Source: a virus
IMG/VR virus record: IMGVR_UViG_3300047462_000595
Location: 1 to 35,223 of that record
Reading direction: 5' to 3' (one strand)
Length of the DNA stretch: 35,223 nt
Part shown: positions 15,242-23,265 of the stretch, one piece after another
Numbering within the stretch: position 1 is the first letter of the stretch
How the letters are laid out: each line of letters opens with the position of its first letter
Position numbers and translations under genes: made by a program
Notes under the pieces: generated by a model
The model's database searches: none
Seen by the model: only the letters and a program-made list of their open reading frames with translations
What the model was told of the DNA's origin: nothing

Positions 15242-15991
15242 ATGACCCAATTTGCCTTTGGCTCCGGTACGCTGATCGGCAAGCGCACCGACGTGACCGG
15301 CACGCCGCCTGCGCTGCTTGGCACCTTGCAGGACGTGTCGCTCGATTTCGACCGCAAGATCGAGATGCTGCTCGGTCAGTACAACATGCCGGTCGCGGCC
15401 GGCGGCGGCGAGTTCAAGATCACCGGCAAGGCGAAGTTCGCCCGCCTGCAAGCCACGCAGATCAACAATCTGTTTCTTGGCCAGACGTTGACCGCGAACA
15501 GCATGGTGGAGATGACCACGGGAGAAAGCGAAACGGTTGCGTCCGCCGTGGTCACCGTGACCAACGGGGCCAACCTTGTCGAGGACTTCGGCGTGTTCTA
15601 CGCATCGACTGGCGTGCAGCTCGTGCCGGTCGCAAGCTCGCCGGCGCAGGGCCAGTACATCGCACCGTCCGGCAGCCCCGGCACCTACACTTTCAATTCC
15701 GCGGACAATGGCGCTTCCGTGCTGATCTACTACAGCTACACGGTGACGTCCGGCAACAAGATCAGCCTTGCCAACCAGCTCACCGGTCCGCTGCCGATGT
15801 TCGAGATCTCGTTGAAGGAGACGTTCAACTATTTCGGCACCAGCAAGGACCTGCTGGTCAAGCTCAACGCCTGCGTGGCGCCGAAGTTGTCGCTGCCGTT
15901 CTCGAACCAGAAATTCACCGTCGCCGAGTTCGACTTCCAGGCGATCGCCGATGCATCGAACAACATCGGCACCATCAGCCTGAGTGAATAG
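15242..15991 (+). CDS. Tail tube protein with inserted beta domain
   Basis: The 249-residue product has FGSGTLIGKRTDVTG and ALLGTLQDVSLDFDRKIEML at the start, KITGKAKFARLQATQINNLF next, and a C-terminal LKETFNYFGTSKDLLVKLNA segment. This is the pattern of GTA/siphophage tail tube proteins, which polymerise into the tail. About residues 114-167 are an extra beta-rich domain also found in the connector encoded at 12531. It precedes the chaperone genes, the usual order. Confidence 0.85.
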   Translation: MTQFAFGSGTLIGKRTDVTGTPPALLGTLQDVSLDFDRKIEMLLGQYNMPVAAGGGEFKITGKAKFARLQATQINNLFLGQTLTANSMVEMTTGESETVASAVVTVTNGANLVEDFGVFYASTGVQLVPVASSPAQGQYIAPSGSPGTYTFNSADNGASVLIYYSYTVTSGNKISLANQLTGPLPMFEISLKETFNYFGTSKDLLVKLNACVAPKLSLPFSNQKFTVAEFDFQAIADASNNIGTISLSE

Positions 15992-16001
15992 GGAGCTGCG
16001 C

Positions 16002-16397
16002 GTGAGCCTTGACCGTGACGACACCGTCGATCTGTCGGCCGCGCGGATCGTGCGGCTCGCCGGCCGCGACTTTTATGTGGCGCCGCTGTCGCTGCGCCAG
16101 ATCCTGGCGATCGCCGATTATGTGCCCAAGCTCTCCGGCATCGCTGCGGACAATCTGAGCGGCGAGCGGCTTGCGCCGCTTGCGGAGGTGCTGTGGCACG
16201 GTCTGCGCCGCGCGCATCCGCGGCTAACGCGCGACGAGTTCCTCGATCTGCCGATTCCGATCGGTGAACTGGTTGCGGCGCTGCCGGTGGTGATCGAGCA
16301 GGCCGGCGGCAGAAAGGTCGACGCCGACGCGGGGGAATCGCCGGCGGCGAGCGCTTCGATCAGGTCGACTGGACCGCGCTCGTCGCCGACCTCGTGA
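16002..16397 (+). CDS. Tail assembly chaperone, first frame
   Basis: GTG 16002 has GGGAG 6 bases before it; GTG 15984 is an in-frame alternative overlapping the tail tube stop. The product (131 residues) has DFYVAPLSLRQILAIADYVP and DEFLDLPIPIGELVAALPVV, matching small chaperones encoded between tube and tape-measure genes. These shield the tape measure during tail assembly. After about residue 110 the sequence turns Ser/Ala/Arg-rich and stops at 16397. The -1 frame over the same bases reads well (GERFDQVDWTALVADLV) and continues into the next gene, so a longer frameshift product is likely. Confidence 0.75.
   Translation: MSLDRDDTVDLSAARIVRLAGRDFYVAPLSLRQILAIADYVPKLSGIAADNLSGERLAPLAEVLWHGLRRAHPRLTRDEFLDLPIPIGELVAALPVVIEQAGGRKVDADAGESPAASASIRSTGPRSSPTS
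16331..16337 (+). promoter_or_regulatory. Candidate -1 ribosomal frameshift site in the chaperone gene
   Basis: GGGGGAA lies in the zero frame as G-GGG-GAA. A -1 slip keeps full GGG pairing in the P site and partial pairing in the A site. It is not a canonical slippery heptamer. The downstream GC-rich sequence could form a stimulating structure, which I have not modelled. The site sits just before the point where coding character moves to the -1 frame. Confidence 0.4.
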
Positions 16398-16594
16398 TCG
16401 AGCTGCAATGGACCCGCGAGCAGGTGCTCGACCAGGTCGATCTGCGGTTCCTTGAAGCGTTGCGACGCGCCTGGTCGGAGTGTCCGCCGGCGCGCCGGCT
16501 GCTCGCGGCCTATCTCGGCTACAAGCCGAAACCGCGGCCCTCCAATAATTATCACGAGCTGCTCGCGATGTTTCCGGGCGGCACGATCCGGTAA
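16394..16594 (+). CDS. Tail assembly chaperone, second frame (frameshift extension)
   Basis: The annotated part, from GTG 16394, encodes 66 residues: QWTREQVLDQVDLRFLEALR, then RRLLAAYLGYKPKPRPS and LLAMFPGGTIR. The same frame is open upstream to at least 16337 and reads ERFDQVDWTALVADLV, which looks like real protein, so the natural product is probably the upstream chaperone extended by a -1 shift, as in the G/GT proteins of lambda. Independent initiation at GTG 16394 (GTGA overlap with the previous stop) remains possible and would parallel GTA clusters that have two separate small genes here. Confidence 0.7.
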   Translation: MIELQWTREQVLDQVDLRFLEALRRAWSECPPARRLLAAYLGYKPKPRPSNNYHELLAMFPGGTIR

Positions 16595-16612
16595 GGCGCC
16601 AAGGCGAGGCTC

Positions 16613-17815
16613 ATGGCCGACGACAGCGACGTTGAAATCCGGTTCGGTGCGTCAACCGATGATGCGCTCGCCGGTATTGCGGAGATTCGCGCGGCGCTGG
16701 CCGGACTGGCCGCGCCGGTCGAAGGCCTTGGCGGCAGACTGAACCGATTGGGTGATGCATTTGGTGCAGCGCTGCCGACCGACAAGCTGTCGCAGGCGAG
16801 CAAGAGCTTTGCCGATCTAGGCAGAGCCTCCGAGCAGACAGCATCGCAGATCAAGGGTATCGGGGCCGAGATCAAGCTGCTGCAACTGGGGCTCGCCGAG
16901 AAGAAGGTGCTGTTTAACGCCGAGGTCAGACAGTTTCAGATCACGCAGGACCAGAAGTTCGCGTTGCTCGAAGCTGAGACCGAAAAGGAATATCAGGCGC
17001 AGCTCGCGCTGCTCGAACAGCAATTGCAGCTTGACGGGCTCCAGGAGCGGGACCGTGACAAGATGCTCGGCAGGATCGCGGTGCTTGAGGAAAAGCATCG
17101 CCTCGACATGCTTCGCCTCGACGAACAGTCGATCGCCGCGCAGCAGGCGTTGTGGACCGGATATCTCTCGACCGTGACCAGCGCATTCAATTCGCAGCTT
17201 CGCGGTCTGCTGGAAGGAACCACGACCTGGCACAAGGCGATGATCAAGATCTTCGAGTCTCTGACCATCCAGTTCATCGAGATGGCCGAGAAGATGGTGG
17301 TCAAATGGCTGGCGGCGCAGATCGCGCAGACCACCGCAACCACGACCGGCGCGGCCGCGCGCGCCGCCGCCGAGCAGTCGGCATCGAGCGCCGGTCTGCT
17401 TGCCAACGCAGCCAGCGCCGTGAAGGCGATCATGACCGATGCGGGTCAAGCGTTTGCCGGCGTGTTCGCGTTCCTCGCCCCGACCATGGGACCTGCGGCG
17501 GCCGGTCCGGCCGCGGCGGCGGAGGCGTCGGTGTCGGCGGCGGCGGTTTTCGATGTCGGCACCGATTACGTGGTGCGCGGCGGCCTCGCGCTGATTCATC
17601 CCGGCGAGACCATCATCCCACCGGCCCGCGGCTCCGGACCGTTCAGCGGGTCCGGCATGGGAGCGCAGGTGCACGCGCCGGTCAGCATCAACGTCTCGGC
17701 GCTCGATTCGCAAAGCGTCCGGCGCTTCTTCAACGACAATTCGAGCCACATGCTGCGCGCCATCAACGACGCCGTAAAGCGCGGCGCCCATCTCGGGATG
17801 CGCGCGGCGCGCTGA
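16613..17815 (+). CDS. Tail tape measure protein (short)
   Basis: The 400-residue product starts at ATG 16613 after AAGGCGAGG. Residues about 75-185 are a strong coiled coil rich in Glu, Gln, Lys and Leu. Residues 230-310 are Ala-rich and hydrophobic, and the C-terminus has GLALIHPGETIIPPARGSG and DSQSVRRFFNDNSSHMLRAI, typical of tape measure ends. At about 0.15 nm per helical residue it would set a tail of roughly 60 nm at most. It is short for a siphophage but long for some GTAs. Confidence 0.85.
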   Translation: MADDSDVEIRFGASTDDALAGIAEIRAALAGLAAPVEGLGGRLNRLGDAFGAALPTDKLSQASKSFADLGRASEQTASQIKGIGAEIKLLQLGLAEKKVLFNAEVRQFQITQDQKFALLEAETEKEYQAQLALLEQQLQLDGLQERDRDKMLGRIAVLEEKHRLDMLRLDEQSIAAQQALWTGYLSTVTSAFNSQLRGLLEGTTTWHKAMIKIFESLTIQFIEMAEKMVVKWLAAQIAQTTATTTGAAARAAAEQSASSAGLLANAASAVKAIMTDAGQAFAGVFAFLAPTMGPAAAGPAAAAEASVSAAAVFDVGTDYVVRGGLALIHPGETIIPPARGSGPFSGSGMGAQVHAPVSINVSALDSQSVRRFFNDNSSHMLRAINDAVKRGAHLGMRAAR

Positions 17816-17839
17816 CCAATTCCAAGTGTCGATCCAGCC

Positions 17840-20344
17840 ATGGGTTTCATCAACGGCGTCAACCTTTTGCCGTCGACCGGAGAGTTCACCTACGACACTA
17901 TTCCGTACCTTGGCCGGCGGACGACGGAGGCGGCGCTCACCTCGATCGACCGCTATGCCAATGGCGGGCCGCTGGCAGGAACAGGGTCCGTTACCGATTA
18001 CAGCATCGCGCTCGACAATCTTCAGGCGGAATATCCCGGCTGCACGACCGTTGCCGTCGTGGTTTCGTGGTTCGGCAGCTCGACGGATGTCACCGCCTGC
18101 AAGATTTATCCGTCGACGACCTACATCAACGGAACGTTTCAACAGGCTTCCGGTGCGTCCGACGCCTGGCGATGCTCGAGCCTGACGCAATCCTCCGCCG
18201 GATTGATTGCCATCCCGCAGAGCGGCGGCGCGTTCATCTACGGCGGCACGCCGTCAGATCAATCGCTGGTCCGCTGCATGCGCGATCTCAAGTCGCGCGG
18301 GTTTCGTGTCGTATTCTATCCGCTGATCCTGATGACCGCGGCTGGCGAGCCCTGGCGGGGCAGCATCACCTTCAACGGCACCGACATTTCGAGCGCGGCA
18401 ACGACGGCGATCGATGATTTTCTCGGCAGCGCCGCGGCCTCGCAGTTCACGCGCGATGCCACCAACCTGACCGTCGCCTATTCGGGATCGGCCACCGACT
18501 ACACCTACCGCCGCATGATCCTGCACTACGCCAACCTGTGCGTGGTCGCGGGCGGGATCGACCTGTTCCTCCTCGGCTCCGAGTTTCGCGGCCTGGAAAC
18601 GGTGCGCGGGCCGGCCTGGACCCAAGCCGGTACGACCGGCAGCGACGGCAACGTGACCTGGGACTATCCGTTTGTCGCGGGACTGATGCAGCTTGCCGAC
18701 GACGTGCGCAGTGTGTTCGACGGCGCCGGCTACACCAGGGACCTCGCCAATCTGCACAATCTGATCGCCTATTCGGCCGATTGGTCGGTGTGGATGGGCT
18801 ATCAGCATCCGGGCGAGAACGGCCAATGGCCGCACCTCGATCAGCTATACGGGCATGGCAACATCGATGTTGTCTCGTTCGACAATTATCTCCCGTTATC
18901 AGACTGGACGACCGGCGATGGCGGGCTCGACGCACACAATTGGCTGGCGCCGGCGCCCGGTGGGGCGTGGCCGCCGCAGCCGTCAACATTCAGCGGGCTC
19001 GGCCTGACCGGCCAGCCGACGCTCCACAGCCTCGATTATCTGAAGGCCAACATCGAAGGCGGCCAGTATTTCAGCTGGTTCTACAATGACAGCAGCAATC
19101 TCGGCGTCGGCCTCGATCCGAACGGGACCGATCTGCGGGTATCGCTGCCGCAGGGCGATCGCCTCACGCAATCGCGCAATCAGTATTATCCGAACCAGGA
19201 GTTGCTCGCCAACAAACAGCTGCGCTGGTGGTGGAACAATCCGCACCAGGCGATCTACGATAACGGCGACGGCACCGGCTGGTCGCCGCACGGGCCGTAC
19301 ACCGAGTGGGTGCCGCAGTCCAAATCCATCACGTTTGCGGAGTACGGCTTTCCGGCCTGCGACAAGGGCACCAACCAGCCGAATGTGTCCTACAGTCCGG
19401 CCTCGATCGAGAGTGCGACGCCGTACTGGTCGATCTGGGATCCGAGCGAAAGCGTCGCGGGGGATTACTGGCCGCGCCGCGACGACGAATTGCAGTTGCT
19501 CGCGCTGCAAGCCATCTATGAATACTGGGTGACCGACGGCAACAACCAGACCTCGGCCGCCGGCGTACCCATGATCCAGCCGGCCTTCATGTCGGTGTGG
19601 AACTGGGATGCGCGGCCGTTCCCGACCTTCCCGCAAATGACCAGCGTCTGGGGCGATACCGGCAACTGGCCGGTCGGCAACTGGCTCGATGGCAAGGGGC
19701 CGTTTCTGAGTCTGCCGGTGCCGAGCGATCCGCCCGTGCTCGGCCCGTATCCGAGTTTCCCGGCAGTGCCGACGCTGGGCTGGTCGGTCAAGCTGTCGCC
19801 GGTGTTTTCGACCGGCACCAGCCTGCATGTGTCCGGCCGCGAGGTTCGCGCCGCGAAATATGCGGCTCCGTTGTGGTCGATCGAGCTCAACTACGACCTC
19901 CTGCGCATGGTGTCGCCGAACACCGAGTTGCAGCAGATCGTCGGCTTCTTCGAGCAATGCGCGGGCGAAGCGGCTTCGTTCTATTTCGCGCCGCCGGCGC
20001 TTTCGCCGGTGCATGCTGGCGCACTCGGCACCGGCGACGCGACAACGACGACGTTTCCGATTCTGGTCTCGCTCGGCGCCGCGCTGATCACGCCGGCGAA
20101 TGTCGGAACGGCTTCGGCCGTTTATCTCAACGGTGTCGCGCAGTCGGGCGGTTTCACCATCGACACGACCGTGTTCGCGCCGTCAGTGAGTTTTGCCACG
20201 GCGCCGGCCGCCGGTGTCGCGGTGACCGCCGACTTCACCTGGACTCTGCTCTGTCGCTTCGACGACGACAGCGCCGACACGGAGGAATTCATGGCGGCGC
20301 TTTACGCCTTGCAATCGTTCAAGCTGCGCACGGTTCGCTCATGA
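17840..20344 (+). CDS. GTA TIM-barrel domain fused to a DUF2460 distal tail domain
   Basis: The 834-residue product joins two domains. Residues 1 to about 620 match the GTA TIM-barrel-like domain, with RGFRVVFYPLILMTAAGEPW, DLFLLGSEFRGLETVRGP (E248) and SITFAEYGFPACDKGTNQP (E501); the two Glu residues sit where a glycosidase would have its acids. Residues about 640-834 are a DUF2460 domain: LGWSVKLSPVFSTG, HVSGREVRAAKY and, at the end, ALQSFKLRTVRS. In the Rhodobacter GTA the TIM-barrel domain is at the start of gp15 and DUF2460 is a separate gp12, so this fusion is a different arrangement. It would sit at the tail tip and may loosen the cell surface; activity is inferred. Confidence 0.85.
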   Translation: MGFINGVNLLPSTGEFTYDTIPYLGRRTTEAALTSIDRYANGGPLAGTGSVTDYSIALDNLQAEYPGCTTVAVVVSWFGSSTDVTACKIYPSTTYINGTFQQASGASDAWRCSSLTQSSAGLIAIPQSGGAFIYGGTPSDQSLVRCMRDLKSRGFRVVFYPLILMTAAGEPWRGSITFNGTDISSAATTAIDDFLGSAAASQFTRDATNLTVAYSGSATDYTYRRMILHYANLCVVAGGIDLFLLGSEFRGLETVRGPAWTQAGTTGSDGNVTWDYPFVAGLMQLADDVRSVFDGAGYTRDLANLHNLIAYSADWSVWMGYQHPGENGQWPHLDQLYGHGNIDVVSFDNYLPLSDWTTGDGGLDAHNWLAPAPGGAWPPQPSTFSGLGLTGQPTLHSLDYLKANIEGGQYFSWFYNDSSNLGVGLDPNGTDLRVSLPQGDRLTQSRNQYYPNQELLANKQLRWWWNNPHQAIYDNGDGTGWSPHGPYTEWVPQSKSITFAEYGFPACDKGTNQPNVSYSPASIESATPYWSIWDPSESVAGDYWPRRDDELQLLALQAIYEYWVTDGNNQTSAAGVPMIQPAFMSVWNWDARPFPTFPQMTSVWGDTGNWPVGNWLDGKGPFLSLPVPSDPPVLGPYPSFPAVPTLGWSVKLSPVFSTGTSLHVSGREVRAAKYAAPLWSIELNYDLLRMVSPNTELQQIVGFFEQCAGEAASFYFAPPALSPVHAGALGTGDATTTTFPILVSLGAALITPANVGTASAVYLNGVAQSGGFTIDTTVFAPSVSFATAPAAGVAVTADFTWTLLCRFDDDSADTEEFMAALYALQSFKLRTVRS

Positions 20345-20961
20345 CCACACCGCCTTCGCTGCCGAGCCTCGCCGGCCTTGGCTGGTCGCGGCACAAGAAG
20401 CCGGGATTCTCCACGCGGGTCGCTTCGCACGTGTCGGGACGCGAAGTCCGCGTGGCGCTGATGAGCTATCCGCTTTACGAGTTCGAAGCCGTCTATGGCG
20501 GGCTGGCGTCGGCAGGAACCGCGGCGTTTGAGGGTCTCGGCGCGTCCAGCCTGCAAAGCCTGATGGGGTTTTTTCTCCAGCTTCAGGGCCAGTTTGGCAC
20601 ATTCCTTTATGCCGATCCGGACGACCATGTGGTTGCCGGCCAGGCGTTCGCGACCGGCGACGGCGCGACCACCTCGTTCACGATGATGCGCGCGCTCGGC
20701 GGCTTTCTCGAGCCGGTCGGCTGGGTCACCGCGATCAGCAATGTCTATCTCAACGGTACGCCGCAATCTTCGGGGGGCTACAGCCTGACCGCACCGAATA
20801 CGCTGGTGTTTACGGCGGCGCCGGGCGGCGGAGCGGTGGTCTCGGCCGATTTTTCCTACGCGTTCAACTGCCGCTTCCTCGACGACCAGATGGATTTCGA
20901 GGAATTCATGGCGAACCTCTGGAAGCTCGACAGCATGAAATTCCGCAGCGTGAAGCCGTGA
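20341..20961 (+). CDS. DUF2460 distal tail protein (second copy)
   Basis: The 206-residue product is a complete stand-alone DUF2460 protein, like GTA gp12. It has LGWSRHKKPGFSTRVASHVS, SGREVRVALMSYPLYEFEAV and a C-terminal FMANLWKLDSMKFRSVKP. It is clearly paralogous to the last 200 residues of the preceding protein: same start, same YLNG-containing middle, same end. ATGA overlap with the upstream stop indicates coupling. It would form the ring between tail tube and baseplate hub. Confidence 0.9.
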   Translation: MTTPPSLPSLAGLGWSRHKKPGFSTRVASHVSGREVRVALMSYPLYEFEAVYGGLASAGTAAFEGLGASSLQSLMGFFLQLQGQFGTFLYADPDDHVVAGQAFATGDGATTSFTMMRALGGFLEPVGWVTAISNVYLNGTPQSSGGYSLTAPNTLVFTAAPGGGAVVSADFSYAFNCRFLDDQMDFEEFMANLWKLDSMKFRSVKP

Positions 20962-20968
20962 ACCCGAT

Positions 20969-21844
20969 ATGAAGCCCGCGACATCTGCGCTGATCACCTA
21001 CCTCAACAACGCCCGGGCCAACCCCGACGTGCCGTTGCTGATGGCGGACGCGTTCAGCTTCACGCTGCGTTCGGGACTCGTGCTCTGCTACACCAATGTC
21101 GATGTGACGTTCAGCTATAACGGCAGCACCTATCTCGGCAATTCGGTGCTGATCGACGGCCTGAAATACAAGGCCGCAGTCGGGCTTGAAGTCGACCAGC
21201 AGCAGATCACCATCACGGCGCGCGCGACCGACACGATTACCGGCGGCGCGCCGTTTCTCCAAGCACTGCGCGACGGCTCGTTCGACGGCACCGAGATCGT
21301 GCGCTACCGGGTGTTCTTCTCCGACCGGATCGGCGGCACTTCGATCGGATCGGCGCTGCTGTTCAAGGGCCGCCTCGGGACCATCGATGAAATCGGCCGT
21401 ACCAGCGCCAAACTCACGGTCAATTCCGACCTCGTGCTGCTCGACATCGACATGCCGCGCAACGTCTATCAGCCGACCTGCCTGCATACGCTTTACGATT
21501 CTGGCTGCACGCTGGTGAAGAATGCCTTTGGCACCAGTGGCGTCGCCGGTGCGGGATCGACCGCGTCGGTCGTCAACTGGTCGGGCGCCAGCGTGAACTT
21601 CCAGCAGGGCTCGATCACCTTTACCTCCGGCGTCAATGCCGGCGTCACCGCAACGGTCGGCTCCGTCGCCGCGGGCGCGTCACTGGCGCTTTTGTACCCG
21701 CTGGAAAGCGCGCCGGCACCAGGCGACACCTTCACCGTCTATTATGGCTGCGACCACACGCCCGGCACCTGCCAAACGAAGTTCGGCAACTTGGCCAATT
21801 TTCGGGGTTTTCCCTTCGTCCCGCCGCCGCAGATGGCGGTGTGA
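20969..21844 (+). CDS. Baseplate hub protein, GTA gp13-like, with four-cysteine cluster
   Basis: The 291-residue product matches GTA gp13 / DUF2163-type hub proteins: LITYLNNARANPDVPLLMAD at the start and CQTKFGNLANFRGFPFVPPP at the end. It has four cysteines in the expected pairs, C171 and C180 (PTCLHTLYDSGC) and C261 and C268 (YYGCDHTPGTC). In related phage and GTA hubs these bind an iron-sulfur cluster, as in lambda gpL. The protein would link the distal tail ring to the tip. It is followed by a minus-strand passenger gene. Confidence 0.9.
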   Translation: MKPATSALITYLNNARANPDVPLLMADAFSFTLRSGLVLCYTNVDVTFSYNGSTYLGNSVLIDGLKYKAAVGLEVDQQQITITARATDTITGGAPFLQALRDGSFDGTEIVRYRVFFSDRIGGTSIGSALLFKGRLGTIDEIGRTSAKLTVNSDLVLLDIDMPRNVYQPTCLHTLYDSGCTLVKNAFGTSGVAGAGSTASVVNWSGASVNFQQGSITFTSGVNAGVTATVGSVAAGASLALLYPLESAPAPGDTFTVYYGCDHTPGTCQTKFGNLANFRGFPFVPPPQMAV

Positions 21845-21847
21845 TGC

Positions 21848-22705
21848 TTACAGTGCGCCGATGGCGGCGATCACCGTTGGGTCGGTGAGAGCCATTGTCG
21901 GCACTGAAACGTAGAAATGGATCTCGGTCGGGTTGTGCGCCGCCGCGGCGCTTGCGAAGCGTTTGACTTCCGCCGCGGTGACACAACCGATTTCGCCCCC
22001 CACTGGAATAATCGGCAACAGGTTGCCCTTTTCATCCTTGCGATTGGCATAATCCGAATAGGCATTGATCAGGGCTTGTTCCGGTTTGCCCGTCGGATTT
22101 TTAGGATGACCGATCGGAGCAGCTTCCGGTTGGCATTTGTTGTGTTTGTCCCGGTATTGCCAATAGGTCTGGGGATACAGCACGGTGCACTTGTCGAGAA
22201 ACGACTGCCACGGAATGCCGCGATAGTTGGAAAAGCCGGTTTGGTGTGACGTCAGACCAAGAACGTAGGGCGTCTTACGCTTTTGGAATGCGTCGCTTAT
22301 GCCTGTCGCAAAAGTCTGGGCCTGTTTCGCACGATCGGTGATATTCGGATTATCCCAATCTTTCGGATAGGGCTGGTAATGATTGTCCTTGTCGCTGATG
22401 CCCTCATCCGACTCGATATCGAAGATGTATCCATCGATTCCCTTGCCGATGAGATTGATCACCGTTGCCATTTCGTTCGGCCAATAAGCGGCATCGACAG
22501 GTTTTGCGGCCGGGTCGGCAAACAAATGCGGCCATCGCCACCCATAAACTTTCAGCCCCATCTGCTTTTGAAACTGCGGCAGCATTCCTTCCAGCGAAGC
22601 AGCAGTCGTGCGGACGCAGATGGCTTTGGCGCCGCTATCCTTGATCTGCTGAATGACCCGTGCCGGATCGGAGTCCAGATCCTCAATCCATAATGCCTTA
22701 AGCAT
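21848..22705 (-). CDS. Putative TIM-barrel glycosidase-like passenger protein
   Basis: The 285-residue protein runs against the tail genes and ends 3 bases from the hub gene stop. It has successive strand-like segments expected of a TIM barrel: GAKAICVRTT, LKVYGWRWPHLF, GYIFDIESDEG, PYVLGLTSH, CTVLYPQTYWQ, LLPIIPVGGEIG and EIHFYVSVPTM. Asp-x-Glu in GYIFDIESD is placed like the acids of GH25-type or Rv2525c-like barrels. There is no signal peptide. GC content looks lower than its neighbours, and GGGGGGAC precedes ATG 22705. I do not know its exact family. It looks like a recently gained moron gene. Confidence 0.65.
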   Translation of the reverse strand: MLKALWIEDLDSDPARVIQQIKDSGAKAICVRTTAASLEGMLPQFQKQMGLKVYGWRWPHLFADPAAKPVDAAYWPNEMATVINLIGKGIDGYIFDIESDEGISDKDNHYQPYPKDWDNPNITDRAKQAQTFATGISDAFQKRKTPYVLGLTSHQTGFSNYRGIPWQSFLDKCTVLYPQTYWQYRDKHNKCQPEAAPIGHPKNPTGKPEQALINAYSDYANRKDEKGNLLPIIPVGGEIGCVTAAEVKRFASAAAAHNPTEIHFYVSVPTMALTDPTVIAAIGAL

Positions 22706-22733
22706 GTCGTCCCCCCGCGTCTGCAGCTTGGCG

Positions 22734-22763
22734 ATTAAACAACGCTTCCGTTGAATTCAGCAA
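22734..22763 (-). promoter_or_regulatory. Promoter candidate for the TIM-barrel passenger gene
   Basis: On the minus strand TTGCTG (22758-22763) and TTTAAT (22734-22739) are 18 bases apart, about 30 bases upstream of the gene's ATG. The -10 matches the consensus in 5 of 6 positions; the -35 is weak. A private promoter is expected for a gene opposed to its surroundings. Confidence 0.35.
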
Positions 22764-22791
22764 GAGCCAGGCCGATCGGCGCCGCGCCTCC

Positions 22792-23265
22792 ATGGTCCTG
22801 ACCAACATGACTCAAACCGAAAGCGTGCAGCGCGCGGCGGTCGTTGCCGCGGCGCGTGCCTGGATCGGCACGCCGTATCACCATTGCGCCGATATCAGGG
22901 GCTTGGGTGTCGATTGCGGCATGCTGCTGGTGCGGGTGTTTGTCGATTCCGGGCTGTGTGCGCCGTTCGATCCCCGCCCGTATCCGGCCGACTGGCATCT
23001 GCATCGCAGCGAGGAGCGCTATCTCGGGTTCGTATTCGATCGCGCCAGCGAGGTCGCCGCGCCGGGCGCGGGTGACGTCATGGTGCTGCGCTTCGGCCGC
23101 TGCCACGCGCATGGCGGCGTCGTGACCTGCGCCGATCCGCTTACGCTGGTCCACGCCTATCACCAGGCCGGGTGCGTACTCGAAGAACAAATCGGCCGCA
23201 GCGGCGTGCTGGCCGATCCCGAACGGCAGCCGCGCTTTTTCAGCTACTGGGCGAAGCGCGCATGA
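22792..23265 (+). CDS. NlpC/P60 family peptidase, GTA gp14-like
   Basis: The 157-residue product is a single NlpC/P60 domain: RAWIGTPYHHCADIRGLGVD with catalytic C42 just after (VDCGMLLVRV), then RCHAHGGVVTC with the catalytic His, and LVHAYHQAGCV. It is the tail-tip peptidase that cuts cell-wall peptides during DNA entry, encoded between the gp13- and gp15-like genes as in GTAs. ATG 22792 was taken; ATG 22807 is also possible. Its stop overlaps the next start (ATGA). Confidence 0.9.
   Translation: MVLTNMTQTESVQRAAVVAAARAWIGTPYHHCADIRGLGVDCGMLLVRVFVDSGLCAPFDPRPYPADWHLHRSEERYLGFVFDRASEVAAPGAGDVMVLRFGRCHAHGGVVTCADPLTLVHAYHQAGCVLEEQIGRSGVLADPERQPRFFSYWAKRA

Noticed and set aside
16310-16318. 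Alternative slip site around CAGAAAGG in the chaperone gene
   Set aside because: A shift here would add a run of Arg and Gly codons that does not look like real protein; the later GGGGGAA site gives a better junction.
16817-18190. Minus-strand open frame of 457 codons opposite the tape measure gene
   Set aside because: It is an antisense shadow of a strong coiled-coil gene, with Arg/His-rich composition.
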